64,000 nt of DNA from Hyphomicrobiales bacterium (GTDB lineage: Bacteria > Pseudomonadota > Alphaproteobacteria > Rhizobiales > Rhizobiaceae): assembly GCA_900469615.1 (NCBI GenBank), contig UBYA01000022.1, positions 3,679 to 67,678 on the forward strand, read 5' to 3'. Made by a program: the position numbers and the translations under genes. This document shows, piece by piece, positions 16,665 through 25,186 of the stretch (positions are counted from its first letter, which is position 1; each line of letters starts with the position of its first letter). The notes beneath the pieces are model-generated. The model saw only the letters and a list, made by a program, of their open reading frames with translations, was not told the DNA's origin and did no database searches.

Positions 16665-18149
16665 TCAGACGCCTGCGCCCGGATAGTTCGGGCTTTCGCG
16701 GGTGATCGTGACGTCATGGGCATGGCTTTCGCGCAGGCCCGCGCCGGAAATGCGCACGAAGGTCGCGCGTTCCTGGAAATCCCTGAGATCGGCGCCGCCG
16801 ACATAGCCCATCGCAGCCTTGAGGCCGCCCGCGAGCTGGTGCAGCACGCCTGCAACGGGTCCCTTATACGGGACCTGGCCTTCGATGCCTTCCGGAACGA
16901 GCTTCAGCGTATCGCGCACTTCCGCCTGGAAGTAGCGATCGGCCGAGCCGCGTGCCATGGCGCCGACGGAGCCCATGCCGCGATAAGCCTTGAACGAGCG
17001 GCCCTGGTACAGATAGACCTCGCCCGGGCTTTCGTCCGTGCCGGCGAGCAGCGAGCCGACCATGGCAGCAGATGCGCCGGCGGCGATCGCCTTTGCCAGG
17101 TCGCCCGAGAACTTGATGCCGCCGTCGGCAATGATCGGGATATTCTGATCCTGTGCCGCCTGTACCGCCGACATGATGGCGGCAAGCTGCGGCACACCGA
17201 CACCGGCGACGATACGCGTCGTGCAGATGGAGCCGGGGCCGATACCGACCTTGACGGCGTCGGCGCCGGCATCGATCAGCGCCCGCGTACCATCATAGGT
17301 GGCGACATTGCCGGCCATGATGCGGACCGAATTGGACAGCTTCTTGACGCGGGTCACGGCATCCAGAACACGTTGCGAGTGTCCATGGGCGGTATCGACG
17401 ACCAAGAGATCGACACCGGCATCGATCAGACGCTCGGCACGCTCGAAACCGTCGTCGCCGACGCTGATGGCGGCAGCGGCGCGCAGGCGGCCCTGCGCAT
17501 CCTTCGAAGCGTTCGGGTTGAGCTGGGACTTCTCGATGTCCTTGACCGTGATCAGGCCGACGAGGCGGCTGTCGCCGTCGACCACGAGCAGCTTCTCGAT
17601 GCGGTGCTTGTGCAGCAGGCGCTTGGCCTCCTGCTGCTGGACGCCGTCCGTGACCGTGATGAGGTTCTCGCGGGTCATCAGCTCGTAGATCTTCTGCGAG
17701 GGGTCGGAAGCGAAGCGGACGTCACGATTGGTGAGGATGCCGACGAGGCGGTGCGACTTTTCGACGACCGGAATGCCGGATATGCCGTGCGCCTTCATCA
17801 GGGAAAGCGCTTCGGCAAGCGTTGCGTCGGGGCCGATCGTAACGGGATTGACCACCATGCCGCTTTCGAACTTCTTGACCTGGCGGACCTCTTCGGCCTG
17901 CTGCACCGGTGTCAGATTGCGGTGGATAACGCCCATGCCGCCGGCCTGGGCCATGGCGATAGCAAGGCGGCTTTCCGTCACCGTGTCCATGGCGGCGGAG
18001 AGAATCGGCAGGTTGAGCTCGATGTCCTGGGCGATGCGGGTGGCGATATTGGTCTGGCCGGGCATGACCTCGGAGTGTCCCGGCTGCAGGAGCACGTCGT
18101 CGAATGTCAGAGCATCCAACCCGGTTGACGTTTCAATGATGCGTGCCAT
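16665..18149 (-). CDS. guaB: IMP dehydrogenase
   Basis: A 494-residue IMP dehydrogenase, which oxidises IMP to XMP with NAD and commits purine flux to GMP. Visible are the N-terminal TFDDVLLQPGHSEVMP, a pair of CBS domains inserted at about residues 95-215, a DTAHGH substrate motif, and the active-site loop GIGPGSICTTRIVAGVG with its catalytic Cys. The C-terminal flap region is GMGSVGAM through GVEGQVPYKG-like sequence. A TTG two codons upstream is possible, but the ATG at 18149 has GAAGGAATT at proper spacing. Two membrane-protein genes follow in the same operon. Confidence 0.96.
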   Translation of the reverse strand: MARIIETSTGLDALTFDDVLLQPGHSEVMPGQTNIATRIAQDIELNLPILSAAMDTVTESRLAIAMAQAGGMGVIHRNLTPVQQAEEVRQVKKFESGMVVNPVTIGPDATLAEALSLMKAHGISGIPVVEKSHRLVGILTNRDVRFASDPSQKIYELMTRENLITVTDGVQQQEAKRLLHKHRIEKLLVVDGDSRLVGLITVKDIEKSQLNPNASKDAQGRLRAAAAISVGDDGFERAERLIDAGVDLLVVDTAHGHSQRVLDAVTRVKKLSNSVRIMAGNVATYDGTRALIDAGADAVKVGIGPGSICTTRIVAGVGVPQLAAIMSAVQAAQDQNIPIIADGGIKFSGDLAKAIAAGASAAMVGSLLAGTDESPGEVYLYQGRSFKAYRGMGSVGAMARGSADRYFQAEVRDTLKLVPEGIEGQVPYKGPVAGVLHQLAGGLKAAMGYVGGADLRDFQERATFVRISGAGLRESHAHDVTITRESPNYPGAGV

Positions 18150-18452
18150 GGCCAATTCCTTCGTCTGTGAAAAACAGGAAAGCCCGGAACGAATCGTCTA
18201 CCGGGCGATCTTGCAAGTGTTGCTTGGAAGTTGGCGAGGGCTGGTAACACGTCTATGATAGGAAGGGAATAGCAAAAAATGCAAGGCACCTCCCCCCATT
18301 CCTCTCATCTGACCACGGATCGGCAACCGCAGCATTTCGCTGTTCAAATCTCGCGATGCACGCATCCGAGATTTCTCCTTGAGCTTCAAGAGCGGCCTTG
18401 TCATGCTCGAAACATCCGCCGCATGCGCCTTTGATCGGAAGAGGAGTGGTCC
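18150..18452. other. intergenic region between guaB and the divergent hydrolase
   Basis: About 300 bp without a gene. On the guaB side it has a leader of about 100 bp with a small stem (GCCCGG...CCGGGC, 18182-18206) and a promoter-like pair (see next entry). On the other side AGAGGAGTGG gives the ribosome binding site of the hydrolase. Nothing else stands out. Confidence 0.5.
18255..18284 (-). promoter_or_regulatory. probable guaB promoter
   Basis: On the minus strand TTGCAT (-35, 18279-18284) and TATCAT (-10, 18255-18260) are separated by 18 bases, about 105 bp upstream of the guaB start. The match to a housekeeping sigma promoter is fair; no experiment is implied. Confidence 0.4.
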
Positions 18453-19376
18453 ATGAAGACAGTCACAGCCGGTGTTCTTGAAATCGCTTACAGGGAAAGC
18501 GGGCCGACCGATGGACAGCCCGTCATTCTTTTGCACGGTTTTCCTTATGACATCCACGCCTATGACGAGGTGGCGGCACAGCTTGCCGCCGATGGCTGGC
18601 GCTGCTTCGTGCCTTTTCTGCGCGGCTTCGGTCAGACGCGTTTCCTATCGGCCGCGACGTTTCGCTCAGGAGAGCAGGCTGCGCTCGGTTTCGACCTTCT
18701 GGCTTTCATGGACGCGCTCGACATCTCTTCAGCGACGCTTGGCGGTTATGACTGGGGTGGCCGCGCTGCTTGCATTGTCGCCGCCCTCTGGCCCGAGCGC
18801 GTTCGCGGCCTGGTCAGTTGCGGAACGGGATACAATATCCAGAACATCGCCGCCGCTGGACAACCTGCACCACCTGAGGAAGAACATCGTTACTGGTACC
18901 AATATTACTTCCACTCACAGCGTGGCAGGGCGGGATTGACCGAGAAGCGCCGCGAGCTTTGCCGCTTTATCTGGAAGCTATGGTCGCCCACATGGAGTTT
19001 CGACGATGCCACCTATGAACAGAGCTTCTTGGCATTCGAAAACCCTGACTTTGTCGATATCGTCATCCATTCATATCGGCACCGGTTCGGCGGCATCCCC
19101 GGAGACCAGGGACTGCACTTCATAGAAACGAAACTCGCCGGCCAGCCTGATATCGCCGTGCCAACATTCGTACTTCAGGGAGCCGATGATAGTGTTGACC
19201 CACCGGCCGCAGCCGACCATGCCGCCCAGCATTTCAAGGGGGCGTTTTATCAACGCCGCATCATTGCGGGCGTCGGCCACAACCTGCCGCAGGAGGCGCC
19301 TGCTGCTTTCGCAGACGCCATCCGCTCTGTTTCGCGCCAGGATAGCGGTCTCTTTCGCGAGCGCTCCTCGAGCTAG
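18453..19376 (+). CDS. alpha/beta-fold hydrolase (epoxide hydrolase/haloalkane dehalogenase type)
   Basis: A 307-residue alpha/beta hydrolase. The oxyanion-hole motif HGFP is near residue 29, and the nucleophile elbow GYDWGG carries Asp rather than Ser, as in epoxide hydrolases and haloalkane dehalogenases. A helical cap rich in aromatic residues (HRYWYQYYF) and a C-terminal VGHNLPQE with the catalytic His follow. The acid is probably in QGADDSVDPP. Start ATG 18453 follows AGAGGAGTGGTCC. It is convergent with the MBL-fold gene. The substrate cannot be assigned. Confidence 0.85.
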   Translation: MKTVTAGVLEIAYRESGPTDGQPVILLHGFPYDIHAYDEVAAQLAADGWRCFVPFLRGFGQTRFLSAATFRSGEQAALGFDLLAFMDALDISSATLGGYDWGGRAACIVAALWPERVRGLVSCGTGYNIQNIAAAGQPAPPEEEHRYWYQYYFHSQRGRAGLTEKRRELCRFIWKLWSPTWSFDDATYEQSFLAFENPDFVDIVIHSYRHRFGGIPGDQGLHFIETKLAGQPDIAVPTFVLQGADDSVDPPAAADHAAQHFKGAFYQRRIIAGVGHNLPQEAPAAFADAIRSVSRQDSGLFRERSSS

Positions 19377-19410
19377 CACACCGTAGCCGGCGTGATGACA
19401 GCCACTATCT

Positions 19411-20283
19411 TCAAACGTCGAACTGGTAGCTTTTCGGAATATAACGGAAGCCTTCCGGCTGCTTCTCCACGAAGCCGACCGCGGGGAACGGCATGTGGAA
19501 GCCGAGGAAGGGAATGCGGTCGGCGGCGATCATGTCGAAGATGCGACGGCGGGTTTTCGCGGCCTGCGTCTTGTCCATGTCGAAGCGGACTTCCCAATCC
19601 GGGCGACCGACCGACAGGATGTAGTGATTGGCGGTATCGCCGGTCATGACAAGCTGCCTGCCGTCCGATTCGAGATGAAAGACGAGATGGCCGGGCGTGT
19701 GGCCAGGCGCCAGCATGGCGGTCATGCCGCTGACGATCTGTTCGCCATCCTTGAGGAAGGTCATCTTTTCGGCGAAGGGCACGACATTGGCCAACACGGC
19801 TTTCTGGCCGCCTTCCGCCGGCGTTCCCTCGCGCGCCTTGTCCGTCCAGAAGGCATATTCGATCTCGCCGACGACATAACGGGCGTTCGGGAAGGCCGGC
19901 GCGCCGTCCTCCAGCAATCCGCCGATATGATCGCCGTGCAGATGCGTGAGAGCGACGACCGTCACCTGTTCCGGCGTATAGCCGGCGGCCTTCAACCCCT
20001 CGCGGAAGCGGCCGAGGCCGCGCCCGCGCCCGGCCTCGCCAAAACCGGTGTCGACGACGATCACATCGGAACCAGTATCGATGATGGCGGGCGTGTAGCT
20101 GTTGACGAACTTTTCCGCCGGCAGGAAATTCTGCTCAAGCACCTTGCGCACGGTGTCGGGCGTCTGGTTCGAGCCGAATGTCTCCCAGGGATTATCCATG
20201 ACGTTGGCGCCGTCCTTGACGACGGTGACGGTACAGGATCCCAATTTGAACTGATGCGTGTCTGGGGGCGGGACAGCAGCCAT
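19411..20283 (-). CDS. MBL-fold metallo-hydrolase
   Basis: A 290-residue metallo-beta-lactamase-fold hydrolase. The metal ligands are visible: THLHGDHIGG near residue 115, APGHTPGH near 195, TGDTANH near 215, and the late histidine in FLGFHMPF. Many relatives carry a Tat signal and act as lactonases or similar enzymes, but this one starts MAAVPPPDTHQF without a signal, so it is cytoplasmic. The ATG has AAGGAGTAAGATC upstream. Its leader contains a 14-bp perfect inverted repeat 36-74 bp ahead of the start, which could influence expression. Confidence 0.87.
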   Translation of the reverse strand: MAAVPPPDTHQFKLGSCTVTVVKDGANVMDNPWETFGSNQTPDTVRKVLEQNFLPAEKFVNSYTPAIIDTGSDVIVVDTGFGEAGRGRGLGRFREGLKAAGYTPEQVTVVALTHLHGDHIGGLLEDGAPAFPNARYVVGEIEYAFWTDKAREGTPAEGGQKAVLANVVPFAEKMTFLKDGEQIVSGMTAMLAPGHTPGHLVFHLESDGRQLVMTGDTANHYILSVGRPDWEVRFDMDKTQAAKTRRRIFDMIAADRIPFLGFHMPFPAVGFVEKQPEGFRYIPKSYQFDV

Positions 20284-20318
20284 GATCTTACTCCTTGTTC
20301 TGATGCGCAGCGTAAGCC

Positions 20319-20357
20319 GCGCCTATCGCCGCCGCCGGCGGCAGCGGCGATAGGCGC
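20319..20357. promoter_or_regulatory. 14-bp perfect inverted repeat in the MBL hydrolase leader
   Basis: GCGCCTATCGCCGC (20319-20332) and GCGGCGATAGGCGC (20344-20357) are exact complements around an 11-base loop. No T run follows on either strand, so it is not a standard terminator. Its position just upstream of the Shine-Dalgarno of the MBL gene suggests a leader RNA hairpin or an operator. Confidence 0.6.
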
Positions 20358-20583
20358 CATCATGCCCGACCGAAAGTTTGGTCATGACAACCCCATCCAA
20401 ATCCGCTAATACACCGAACGACGTTTTATGCGTTTAGCATTTCCATGCTCTTAGCATATGTCAAATCCTGCGTTTCGCGCCATGCGGCGACGGATATCAC
20501 GAAGACGTGATCCCCGAGCGTTCATGGAGTAAAATCCGGGATTGGCAGCAGCCTCGCATAGGACTACAGAGCGGCTGATCGCC

Positions 20584-20682
20584 CTACAGCGCCGCGCACG
20601 CATGTGACGCGCAAAGGTCGCTGTAGCACTTTCAGTCCGCTGCATAATTCCTTCAGTCGATTCCGATTGAAGGAATTATGCA
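20584..20682. repeat. composite two-hairpin intergenic repeat
   Basis: The first stem-loop runs CTACAGCG...CGCTGTAG (20584-20626), with inner CGCGC/GCGCG pairs. The second has 15-bp perfect arms, TGCATAATTCCTTCA (20641-20655) and TGAAGGAATTATGCA (20668-20682), around a 12-base loop. The same combination (a GCGC-rich ACAGCG palindrome followed by an AAGGAATTATGCAG palindrome) is, from memory, a common rhizobial intergenic repeat. Only one copy lies in this window. Confidence 0.6.
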
Positions 20683-20728
20683 GTGGGCGACAGCCTTCCC
20701 GAAGATAGACCTGTCAAGGCGGATGCCT

Positions 20729-22159
20729 ATGAATCGCATCGTTCCATTGATCCTCGCCGTAGCTCTCTTCATGGAACAGATGGATTCCACGGTCATCGCG
20801 ACAGCGCTGCCGGCCATCGCCAACGATCTCCATGTCGGCCCGATCACGCTGAAGCTGGCGCTCACCTCCTACATGGTGTCGCTGGCCGTGTTCATTCCGA
20901 TCAGCGGCTGGATGGCCGATCGCTTCGGCGCGAAGAACATCTTCCGCGTCGCCATCTGCGTCTTCGTCATCGGCTCCATCATGTGCGCCTTTTCCGGCGG
21001 CCTGCTGGAATTCGTTTTCGCCCGCTTCCTGCAGGGCGTCGGCGGCTCGATGATGACACCGGTCGGGCGCCTGGTGCTGGTGCGCACGACGCAGAAGAGC
21101 GATCTGGTTTCGGCCATGGCGCTGCTGTCCATTCCAGCCCTCGTCGGCCCGCTCGCCGGTCCGCCGCTCGGCGGCTTCATCACCACCTATGCGTCCTGGC
21201 ACTGGATCTTCCTGATCAACGTGCCCGTCGGCATCCTCGGCGTCATCCTGGCGTCGATCTTCCTGCCCGACGTGGAAGCGACCATGCCGCCGAAACTCGA
21301 TGTCGTCGGCTTCCTGCTGACCTCCTTCGCGGCGTCGGGCATCGTCTTCGGCATGTCGGTCATCAGCCTGCCGGCCCTGCCGCCCTATATCGGCATTTCA
21401 GCCGTCGTCATCGGCTTCATCTGCGGTTTTCTCTATGTCGGCCATGCACGCCGCCACCCGGCGCCGATCCTCAATCTGTCGCTGCTGAAGAATGCGACCT
21501 TCCGCGCTTCCGTCACCGGCGGCACGCTGTTTCGTATCTGTATCGGCGCCATGCCGTTCCTGACGCCGCTGATGTTGCAGCTCGGCTTCGGCCTCAATCC
21601 GTTCCAGTCCGGCCTCATCACCTTTGCCGGGGCGATCGGCGCGATCACCACCAAGTTCATCGCGCGCCGGGTCTTCACCGCCGTCGGTTTCAAGACCGCG
21701 CTGCTTTCCGCTGCGGCCGTAACGACGGTCACGACGATCTGCACCGGCCTCTTCCAGCCCTGGACGCCGCATCTCGTCATCATCGCCATATTGTTGGTCG
21801 GCGGCTTCTCGCGCTCCTTCTTCTTCACCGGCATCAATGCGCTCGCCTTTGCCGATATCAGCGACAATCAGGCCAGCCAGGCGACATCCATGAGCTCGGT
21901 GATGCAGCAGATCAGTCTCGCGCTCGGCGTCGCGGTTGCAGCGATGATCCTGGAAACCTCCACATTCTTCCGCGGCACGGAGCTGCAAGTGAGCGATTTC
22001 CACATCGCCTTCTTCTGCATCTCGGTACTGACCGTGGTTGCCACCATTCCGTTCATCCAGATGGATCGCAATGCCGGCGCCATGGTCTCCGGCCACAAGG
22101 CCGGCCTGAAACGCGTCGCCGCCGCGCAGCCGCAGGTTCAGCAGCCTGCCGCAAAATAA
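20729..22159 (+). CDS. MFS transporter, DHA2 (EmrB/QacA) drug-efflux type
   Basis: A 476-residue proton-driven exporter of the 14-helix DHA2 family. The family motif MEQMDSTVIATALPAIANDL is in the first helix, the motif SGWMADRFGAKN follows helix 2, and motif C is seen as IPALVGPLAGPPLGG near helix 5. Substrates are probably lipophilic drugs or other toxic compounds. ATGs at 20678 and 20723 are in frame, but the first lies inside a repeat hairpin. AAGGCGG at about seven bases before 20729 supports the chosen start. No membrane-fusion partner is encoded next to it. Confidence 0.88.
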   Translation: MNRIVPLILAVALFMEQMDSTVIATALPAIANDLHVGPITLKLALTSYMVSLAVFIPISGWMADRFGAKNIFRVAICVFVIGSIMCAFSGGLLEFVFARFLQGVGGSMMTPVGRLVLVRTTQKSDLVSAMALLSIPALVGPLAGPPLGGFITTYASWHWIFLINVPVGILGVILASIFLPDVEATMPPKLDVVGFLLTSFAASGIVFGMSVISLPALPPYIGISAVVIGFICGFLYVGHARRHPAPILNLSLLKNATFRASVTGGTLFRICIGAMPFLTPLMLQLGFGLNPFQSGLITFAGAIGAITTKFIARRVFTAVGFKTALLSAAAVTTVTTICTGLFQPWTPHLVIIAILLVGGFSRSFFFTGINALAFADISDNQASQATSMSSVMQQISLALGVAVAAMILETSTFFRGTELQVSDFHIAFFCISVLTVVATIPFIQMDRNAGAMVSGHKAGLKRVAAAQPQVQQPAAK

Positions 22160-22193
22160 GCCCGTTCCGGTCGCGGCTTTGCGCAATCGCGCG

Positions 22194-22577
22194 TTATTCG
22201 GGCCTCTCGCAGACGGCGCTCAGCTTGTTGCCGTCGGGATCGCGGACGTATGCCGCATAGAAATTGGCGTGGAAGGAGCGCAGCCCCGGCCTGCCTTCAT
22301 CCATACCGCCATGCGCCAGAGCCGCGGTATGGAAGGCATCGACTGCGGCGCGGCTTTCGGCATGCAAGGCGATCATTGAACCGTTGCCGATCGTTGCCGT
22401 TCGCCGATCGTAGGGGACGACGACCCAGAACCGGCAACGCGTATCGCCATCGGCGGCATAACCGATTTCCTCGTCCGACGATCGCTGACGCCGATAGCCG
22501 AGCACGGGCAGAACGGCGTCATAAAAGACTTGTGCGCGCGAGATGTCGTTGGAGCCGAGCGTTACATAAAGGAGCAT
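22194..22577 (-). CDS. VOC (glyoxalase/bleomycin-resistance) family protein
   Basis: A 127-residue single-domain VOC-fold protein. It opens MLLYVTLGSNDISRAQVFYDAVLPVLGY and ends with AAYVRDPDGNKLSAVCE, where the conserved Asp-Pro-Asp-Gly-Asn and terminal Glu help form the metal site. It could be a lyase, dioxygenase or binding protein; function unknown. It is convergent with the MFS gene. A RIME-like repeat begins five bases upstream of its start. Confidence 0.85.
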   Translation of the reverse strand: MLLYVTLGSNDISRAQVFYDAVLPVLGYRRQRSSDEEIGYAADGDTRCRFWVVVPYDRRTATIGNGSMIALHAESRAAVDAFHTAALAHGGMDEGRPGLRSFHANFYAAYVRDPDGNKLSAVCERPE

Positions 22578-22581
22578 GATG

Positions 22582-22682
22582 GAGCAGTTCCAGGAAAAGT
22601 GCGTGGCGGTTTTCCGTCCGGAATTGCGTCAAACAAAAGGCCGGGCATTTTCGCGATTCGAAGAAAAGCGGAAAGGCTCTAA
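22582..22682 (+). repeat. RIME-like intergenic repeat, full unit
   Basis: This copy runs GAGCAGTTCCAGGAAAAGTG, CGGTTTTCCGTCCGGAATTG, CAAACAAAAGG, TTTTCGCGATTCGAAG and GGAAAGGCTCTA, in the same order as the copies at 30388 and 30494. It fills most of the gap between the VOC gene and the 3' end of rlmE. Confidence 0.75.
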
Positions 22683-22742
22683 CGTCCTGGTCGTCCGCGA
22701 TGCCTTGGACTTCGGCATCATCGGACGAAACAGACAAACGGA

Positions 22743-23462
22743 TCAAGCCTCCGTGGCTTCGCCATCCGCCTTGCGGCCCTTGAAGCCTTTCGCCAGCAGA
22801 AACATTTCCACCGATTCAGATCTGGATGCGCCGGGCTTCACATGGACGACCTGACGGAAATTCTGCTTCAGGAAGGTCAGCAGATCGCGCTCCGTCCCTC
22901 CCTGGAAGGTCTTGGCAAGGAAATGCCCGCCTTCGGCCAGCACCTCGACGGCGAAATGCGCCGCGACTTCGCAGAGATGCATGGTCCGCAGATGGTCGGT
23001 GCGGTGATGGCCCGTCGTCGGCGCCGCCATATCGGATATCACGAGATCGGGCGTGCCGCCAACGGCATCGATCAGACGCTGCGGCGCCTCCGGATCAAGG
23101 AAATCGAGCTGCAGGATACCGACGCCGGGGATTGGCGCCATCTCCAGAAAATCGATGGCCGCGACGCGAATATCTTCTTCGGTCGATCCAGTCACCTTTG
23201 CTGCGATCTGCGACCAGCTGCCGGGTGCCGCGCCCAGATCGATAATGCGGCGCGCACCCTTCAGGATCTGGTGCTTTTCGTCGATCTCCAGCAGCTTGAA
23301 GGCGGCGCGGGCGCGATAGCCCTCAAGCTGCGCACGCTGCACATAGGGGTCGTTGATATGCCGTTCCAGCCATTGGCGGGACGAAGCCTTCAGCTTCTTT
23401 TTCTTGACACGCTGGCCGAGCTTGCGGCCCGTGCGGTTGCCGGCGATGGTTGGCTTGGTCAC
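22743..23462 (-). CDS. rlmE: 23S rRNA (uridine-2552-2'-O)-methyltransferase RlmE
   Basis: A 239-residue RlmE/FtsJ methyltransferase acting on U2552 of the 50S A-loop late in ribosome assembly. A basic N-terminal tail (RTGRKLGQRVKKKKLKASSR) is followed by the catalytic domain: ARAAFKLLEIDEKH with the catalytic Lys, SAM motif IIDLGAAPGSWSQIA, LVISDMAAPTTGHHRTDH with the catalytic Asp, and FLAKTFQGG with the second catalytic Lys. The start is GTG at 23462, preceded by GAAGGGG, and it overlaps the stop of ppx in the sequence GTGA. The two are therefore translationally coupled. Confidence 0.93.
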   Translation of the reverse strand: MTKPTIAGNRTGRKLGQRVKKKKLKASSRQWLERHINDPYVQRAQLEGYRARAAFKLLEIDEKHQILKGARRIIDLGAAPGSWSQIAAKVTGSTEEDIRVAAIDFLEMAPIPGVGILQLDFLDPEAPQRLIDAVGGTPDLVISDMAAPTTGHHRTDHLRTMHLCEVAAHFAVEVLAEGGHFLAKTFQGGTERDLLTFLKQNFRQVVHVKPGASRSESVEMFLLAKGFKGRKADGEATEA

Positions 23463-25042
23463 GTCTGCGGCCCCTTCATATCCCTCGGTCGATGGCCGCC
23501 ACGGCGCGCACGGCCCCGCCGCCACACGCCATCGTCTGCCATCATGTCGGTCAGCAATCCCTCGCGCAAGCCGCGATCGGCAACGCGCATGCGCGGGCTC
23601 GGCCAGCGGCGGCGGATCGCCTCCAGAATGGCGCATCCCGCCAGCACCAGATCGGCGCGATCCGGCCCGATGCAGGGATTGGCGGCGCGGCCGGCAAAAT
23701 CCCAGGACAAAAGCTTGGCCTGCATGGCGCTCACCTCGTCGTCCGACAGCCAGACGCCGTCGACCCGGCGGCGATCGTAACGCGGCAGATCGAGATGGAC
23801 GCCGGCGAGCGTCGTCACCGTGCCGGACGTGCCGATCAGATGGAAATCGCCGCTGTCGCGCGCGGCGCCATGCACCGGCGGGCAATCGAAACGTTCGAGC
23901 ATGCGCTGAACTTCGCACACCATCGTCTCGAACAGCTCCGGCGTCACGTCGCGTCCGCCATGGCGCTCCGAGAGCGTCACGACACCGACGGGCAGCGAGG
24001 TCCAGTGGGTGATATGGTTGGCAAGCCGGCTGGAGCGGTTCTCGCCGATCCGGATGACGGCGATTTCGGAGGAGCCGCCGCCGATATCGAACAGCACGAC
24101 CGAGCGCGCCTCCGGCCCGACCAGCGACGAGCAGCCCGAAACCGCAAGCCGCGCCTCGGTTTCGCGATCGATGATCTCCAGCCGCAATCCCGTTTCTTCC
24201 GTGACCCGCGAAAGGAAGGATTCGCCATTGTCGGCCGCGCGGCAGGCTTCGGTCGCGATCAGCCGCATGCGGCGGATTTCGCGCGTCTTCAGCTTGGCCG
24301 CGCAGATGCGCAGCGCCTCCACGGCGCGGTCCATCGCCTCGCTCGACAGGCGTCCACTCGCCCCGAGTCCCTCACCGAGCCGCACGATGCGGGAAAACGC
24401 ATCGACAACCCTGAACTGCCCGGGACGGGTCGGCTGCGCGATCAGCAGGCGGCAATTGTTGGTGCCGAGATCGAGGGCGGCGTAAAGATCGACAGGGCGG
24501 GAATCGGCGTCTGCATGATGATGATGCGGCCCCTGCCCTTCGCGCCGCGGCTGCGATTGCCGGCTCTGGCGATGATCGTCATGAGCCGAGGCATGGGCAT
24601 TCGCAGACATGCCGGGCGGCGCAACGATCTGCGCCGTTTTTTCATGCGCCAGCGGCCGGCCCTGCAGGCCACGCTTGCTGCGATGCTTGCGCCGGTTCTT
24701 GCCGCCCTTGTGCGATGACGGATGGCCGTGATCCGCCGCGGCCCGATGTTCCGCCGTCGATGAAAGCTGCTGGGGCTGGGAAACAGGTTGCGCACCGCCT
24801 TGGGCTCCGCCGCGCGCACGGCGTCGGCGCTTGCGCTTTCTGGCCGGTGAGCCGGCCTCATCCTCTGCTGGGCGTTGCGCCACCTGGCCGGACTTGCCTG
24901 CCTGGCTGGCCTCCGCAGAATGAGCGTTCGGGCGGCTGTTGCCACGCTTACGCTTCGCGCGCCGGGAGGATTTACCCTTCCTGCGTTCTGCTGCCGACGC
25001 CCCGTCTGCCTGCGGCGCTGAGCCGCTGTCGGGGTCACTCAC
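23459..25042 (-). CDS. ppx: Ppx/GppA phosphatase with long basic N-terminal extension
   Basis: A 527-residue exopolyphosphatase/guanosine pentaphosphate phosphatase-family protein. The actin-like ATPase core begins near residue 184 (DLYAALDLGTNNCRLLI) and includes ATEACRAADNG, IIDRETEARLA, VVLFDIGGGSSEIAV and GTSGTVTTLAG. The first 183 residues are low in complexity and very rich in Lys/Arg, Ser, Ala, Gln and His (RKRKRRRRARGG, a run of four His), likely disordered and nucleic-acid or polyphosphate binding. The GTG at 25042 follows GTGGAAAAGATAC. It overlaps rlmE by four bases. Whether the extension is fully translated is open, but no better internal start with a ribosome site is evident. Confidence 0.87.
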   Translation of the reverse strand: MSDPDSGSAPQADGASAAERRKGKSSRRAKRKRGNSRPNAHSAEASQAGKSGQVAQRPAEDEAGSPARKRKRRRRARGGAQGGAQPVSQPQQLSSTAEHRAAADHGHPSSHKGGKNRRKHRSKRGLQGRPLAHEKTAQIVAPPGMSANAHASAHDDHRQSRQSQPRREGQGPHHHHADADSRPVDLYAALDLGTNNCRLLIAQPTRPGQFRVVDAFSRIVRLGEGLGASGRLSSEAMDRAVEALRICAAKLKTREIRRMRLIATEACRAADNGESFLSRVTEETGLRLEIIDRETEARLAVSGCSSLVGPEARSVVLFDIGGGSSEIAVIRIGENRSSRLANHITHWTSLPVGVVTLSERHGGRDVTPELFETMVCEVQRMLERFDCPPVHGAARDSGDFHLIGTSGTVTTLAGVHLDLPRYDRRRVDGVWLSDDEVSAMQAKLLSWDFAGRAANPCIGPDRADLVLAGCAILEAIRRRWPSPRMRVADRGLREGLLTDMMADDGVWRRGRARRGGHRPRDMKGPQT

Positions 25043-25186
25043 GTATCTTTTCCACCGCGCCGCGCAAGGCCCTGAAGCATGCTGCTGGCGCTCGTTCGAT
25101 TTTCGTTGGACAAAGAATACCAGCAGGAAGGGTTTTCGCCAAATTCTTTTTGAATCACGCCGGTTTGGACATGCCAGGAGCAGCCA

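Larger units (their letters stand above)
20284..20728. other. 445-bp intergenic region with three stem-loops
   Basis: The space between the divergent MBL hydrolase and MFS genes contains the MBL leader hairpin (20319-20357), about 220 bp with no recognised feature, and a two-hairpin repeat (20584-20682) that ends 46 bp before the MFS start. A 64-codon open frame on the minus strand (20451-20645) has no ribosome binding site or recognisable product and is not called. Confidence 0.5.

Noticed and set aside
18182..18206. Stem in the guaB leader as a riboswitch
   Set aside because: Only a six-pair stem with no purine-riboswitch core or other conserved elements visible.
20451..20645. 64-codon minus-strand frame between the MBL and MFS genes
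   Set aside because: Arg-rich product of unclear character, overlapping the composite repeat, no ribosome binding site.
20678..20728. Upstream ATG start for the MFS transporter
   Set aside because: It lies inside the right arm of a repeat hairpin, lacks a ribosome site, and adds residues not expected before the first helix; 20729 has AAGGCGG in front.
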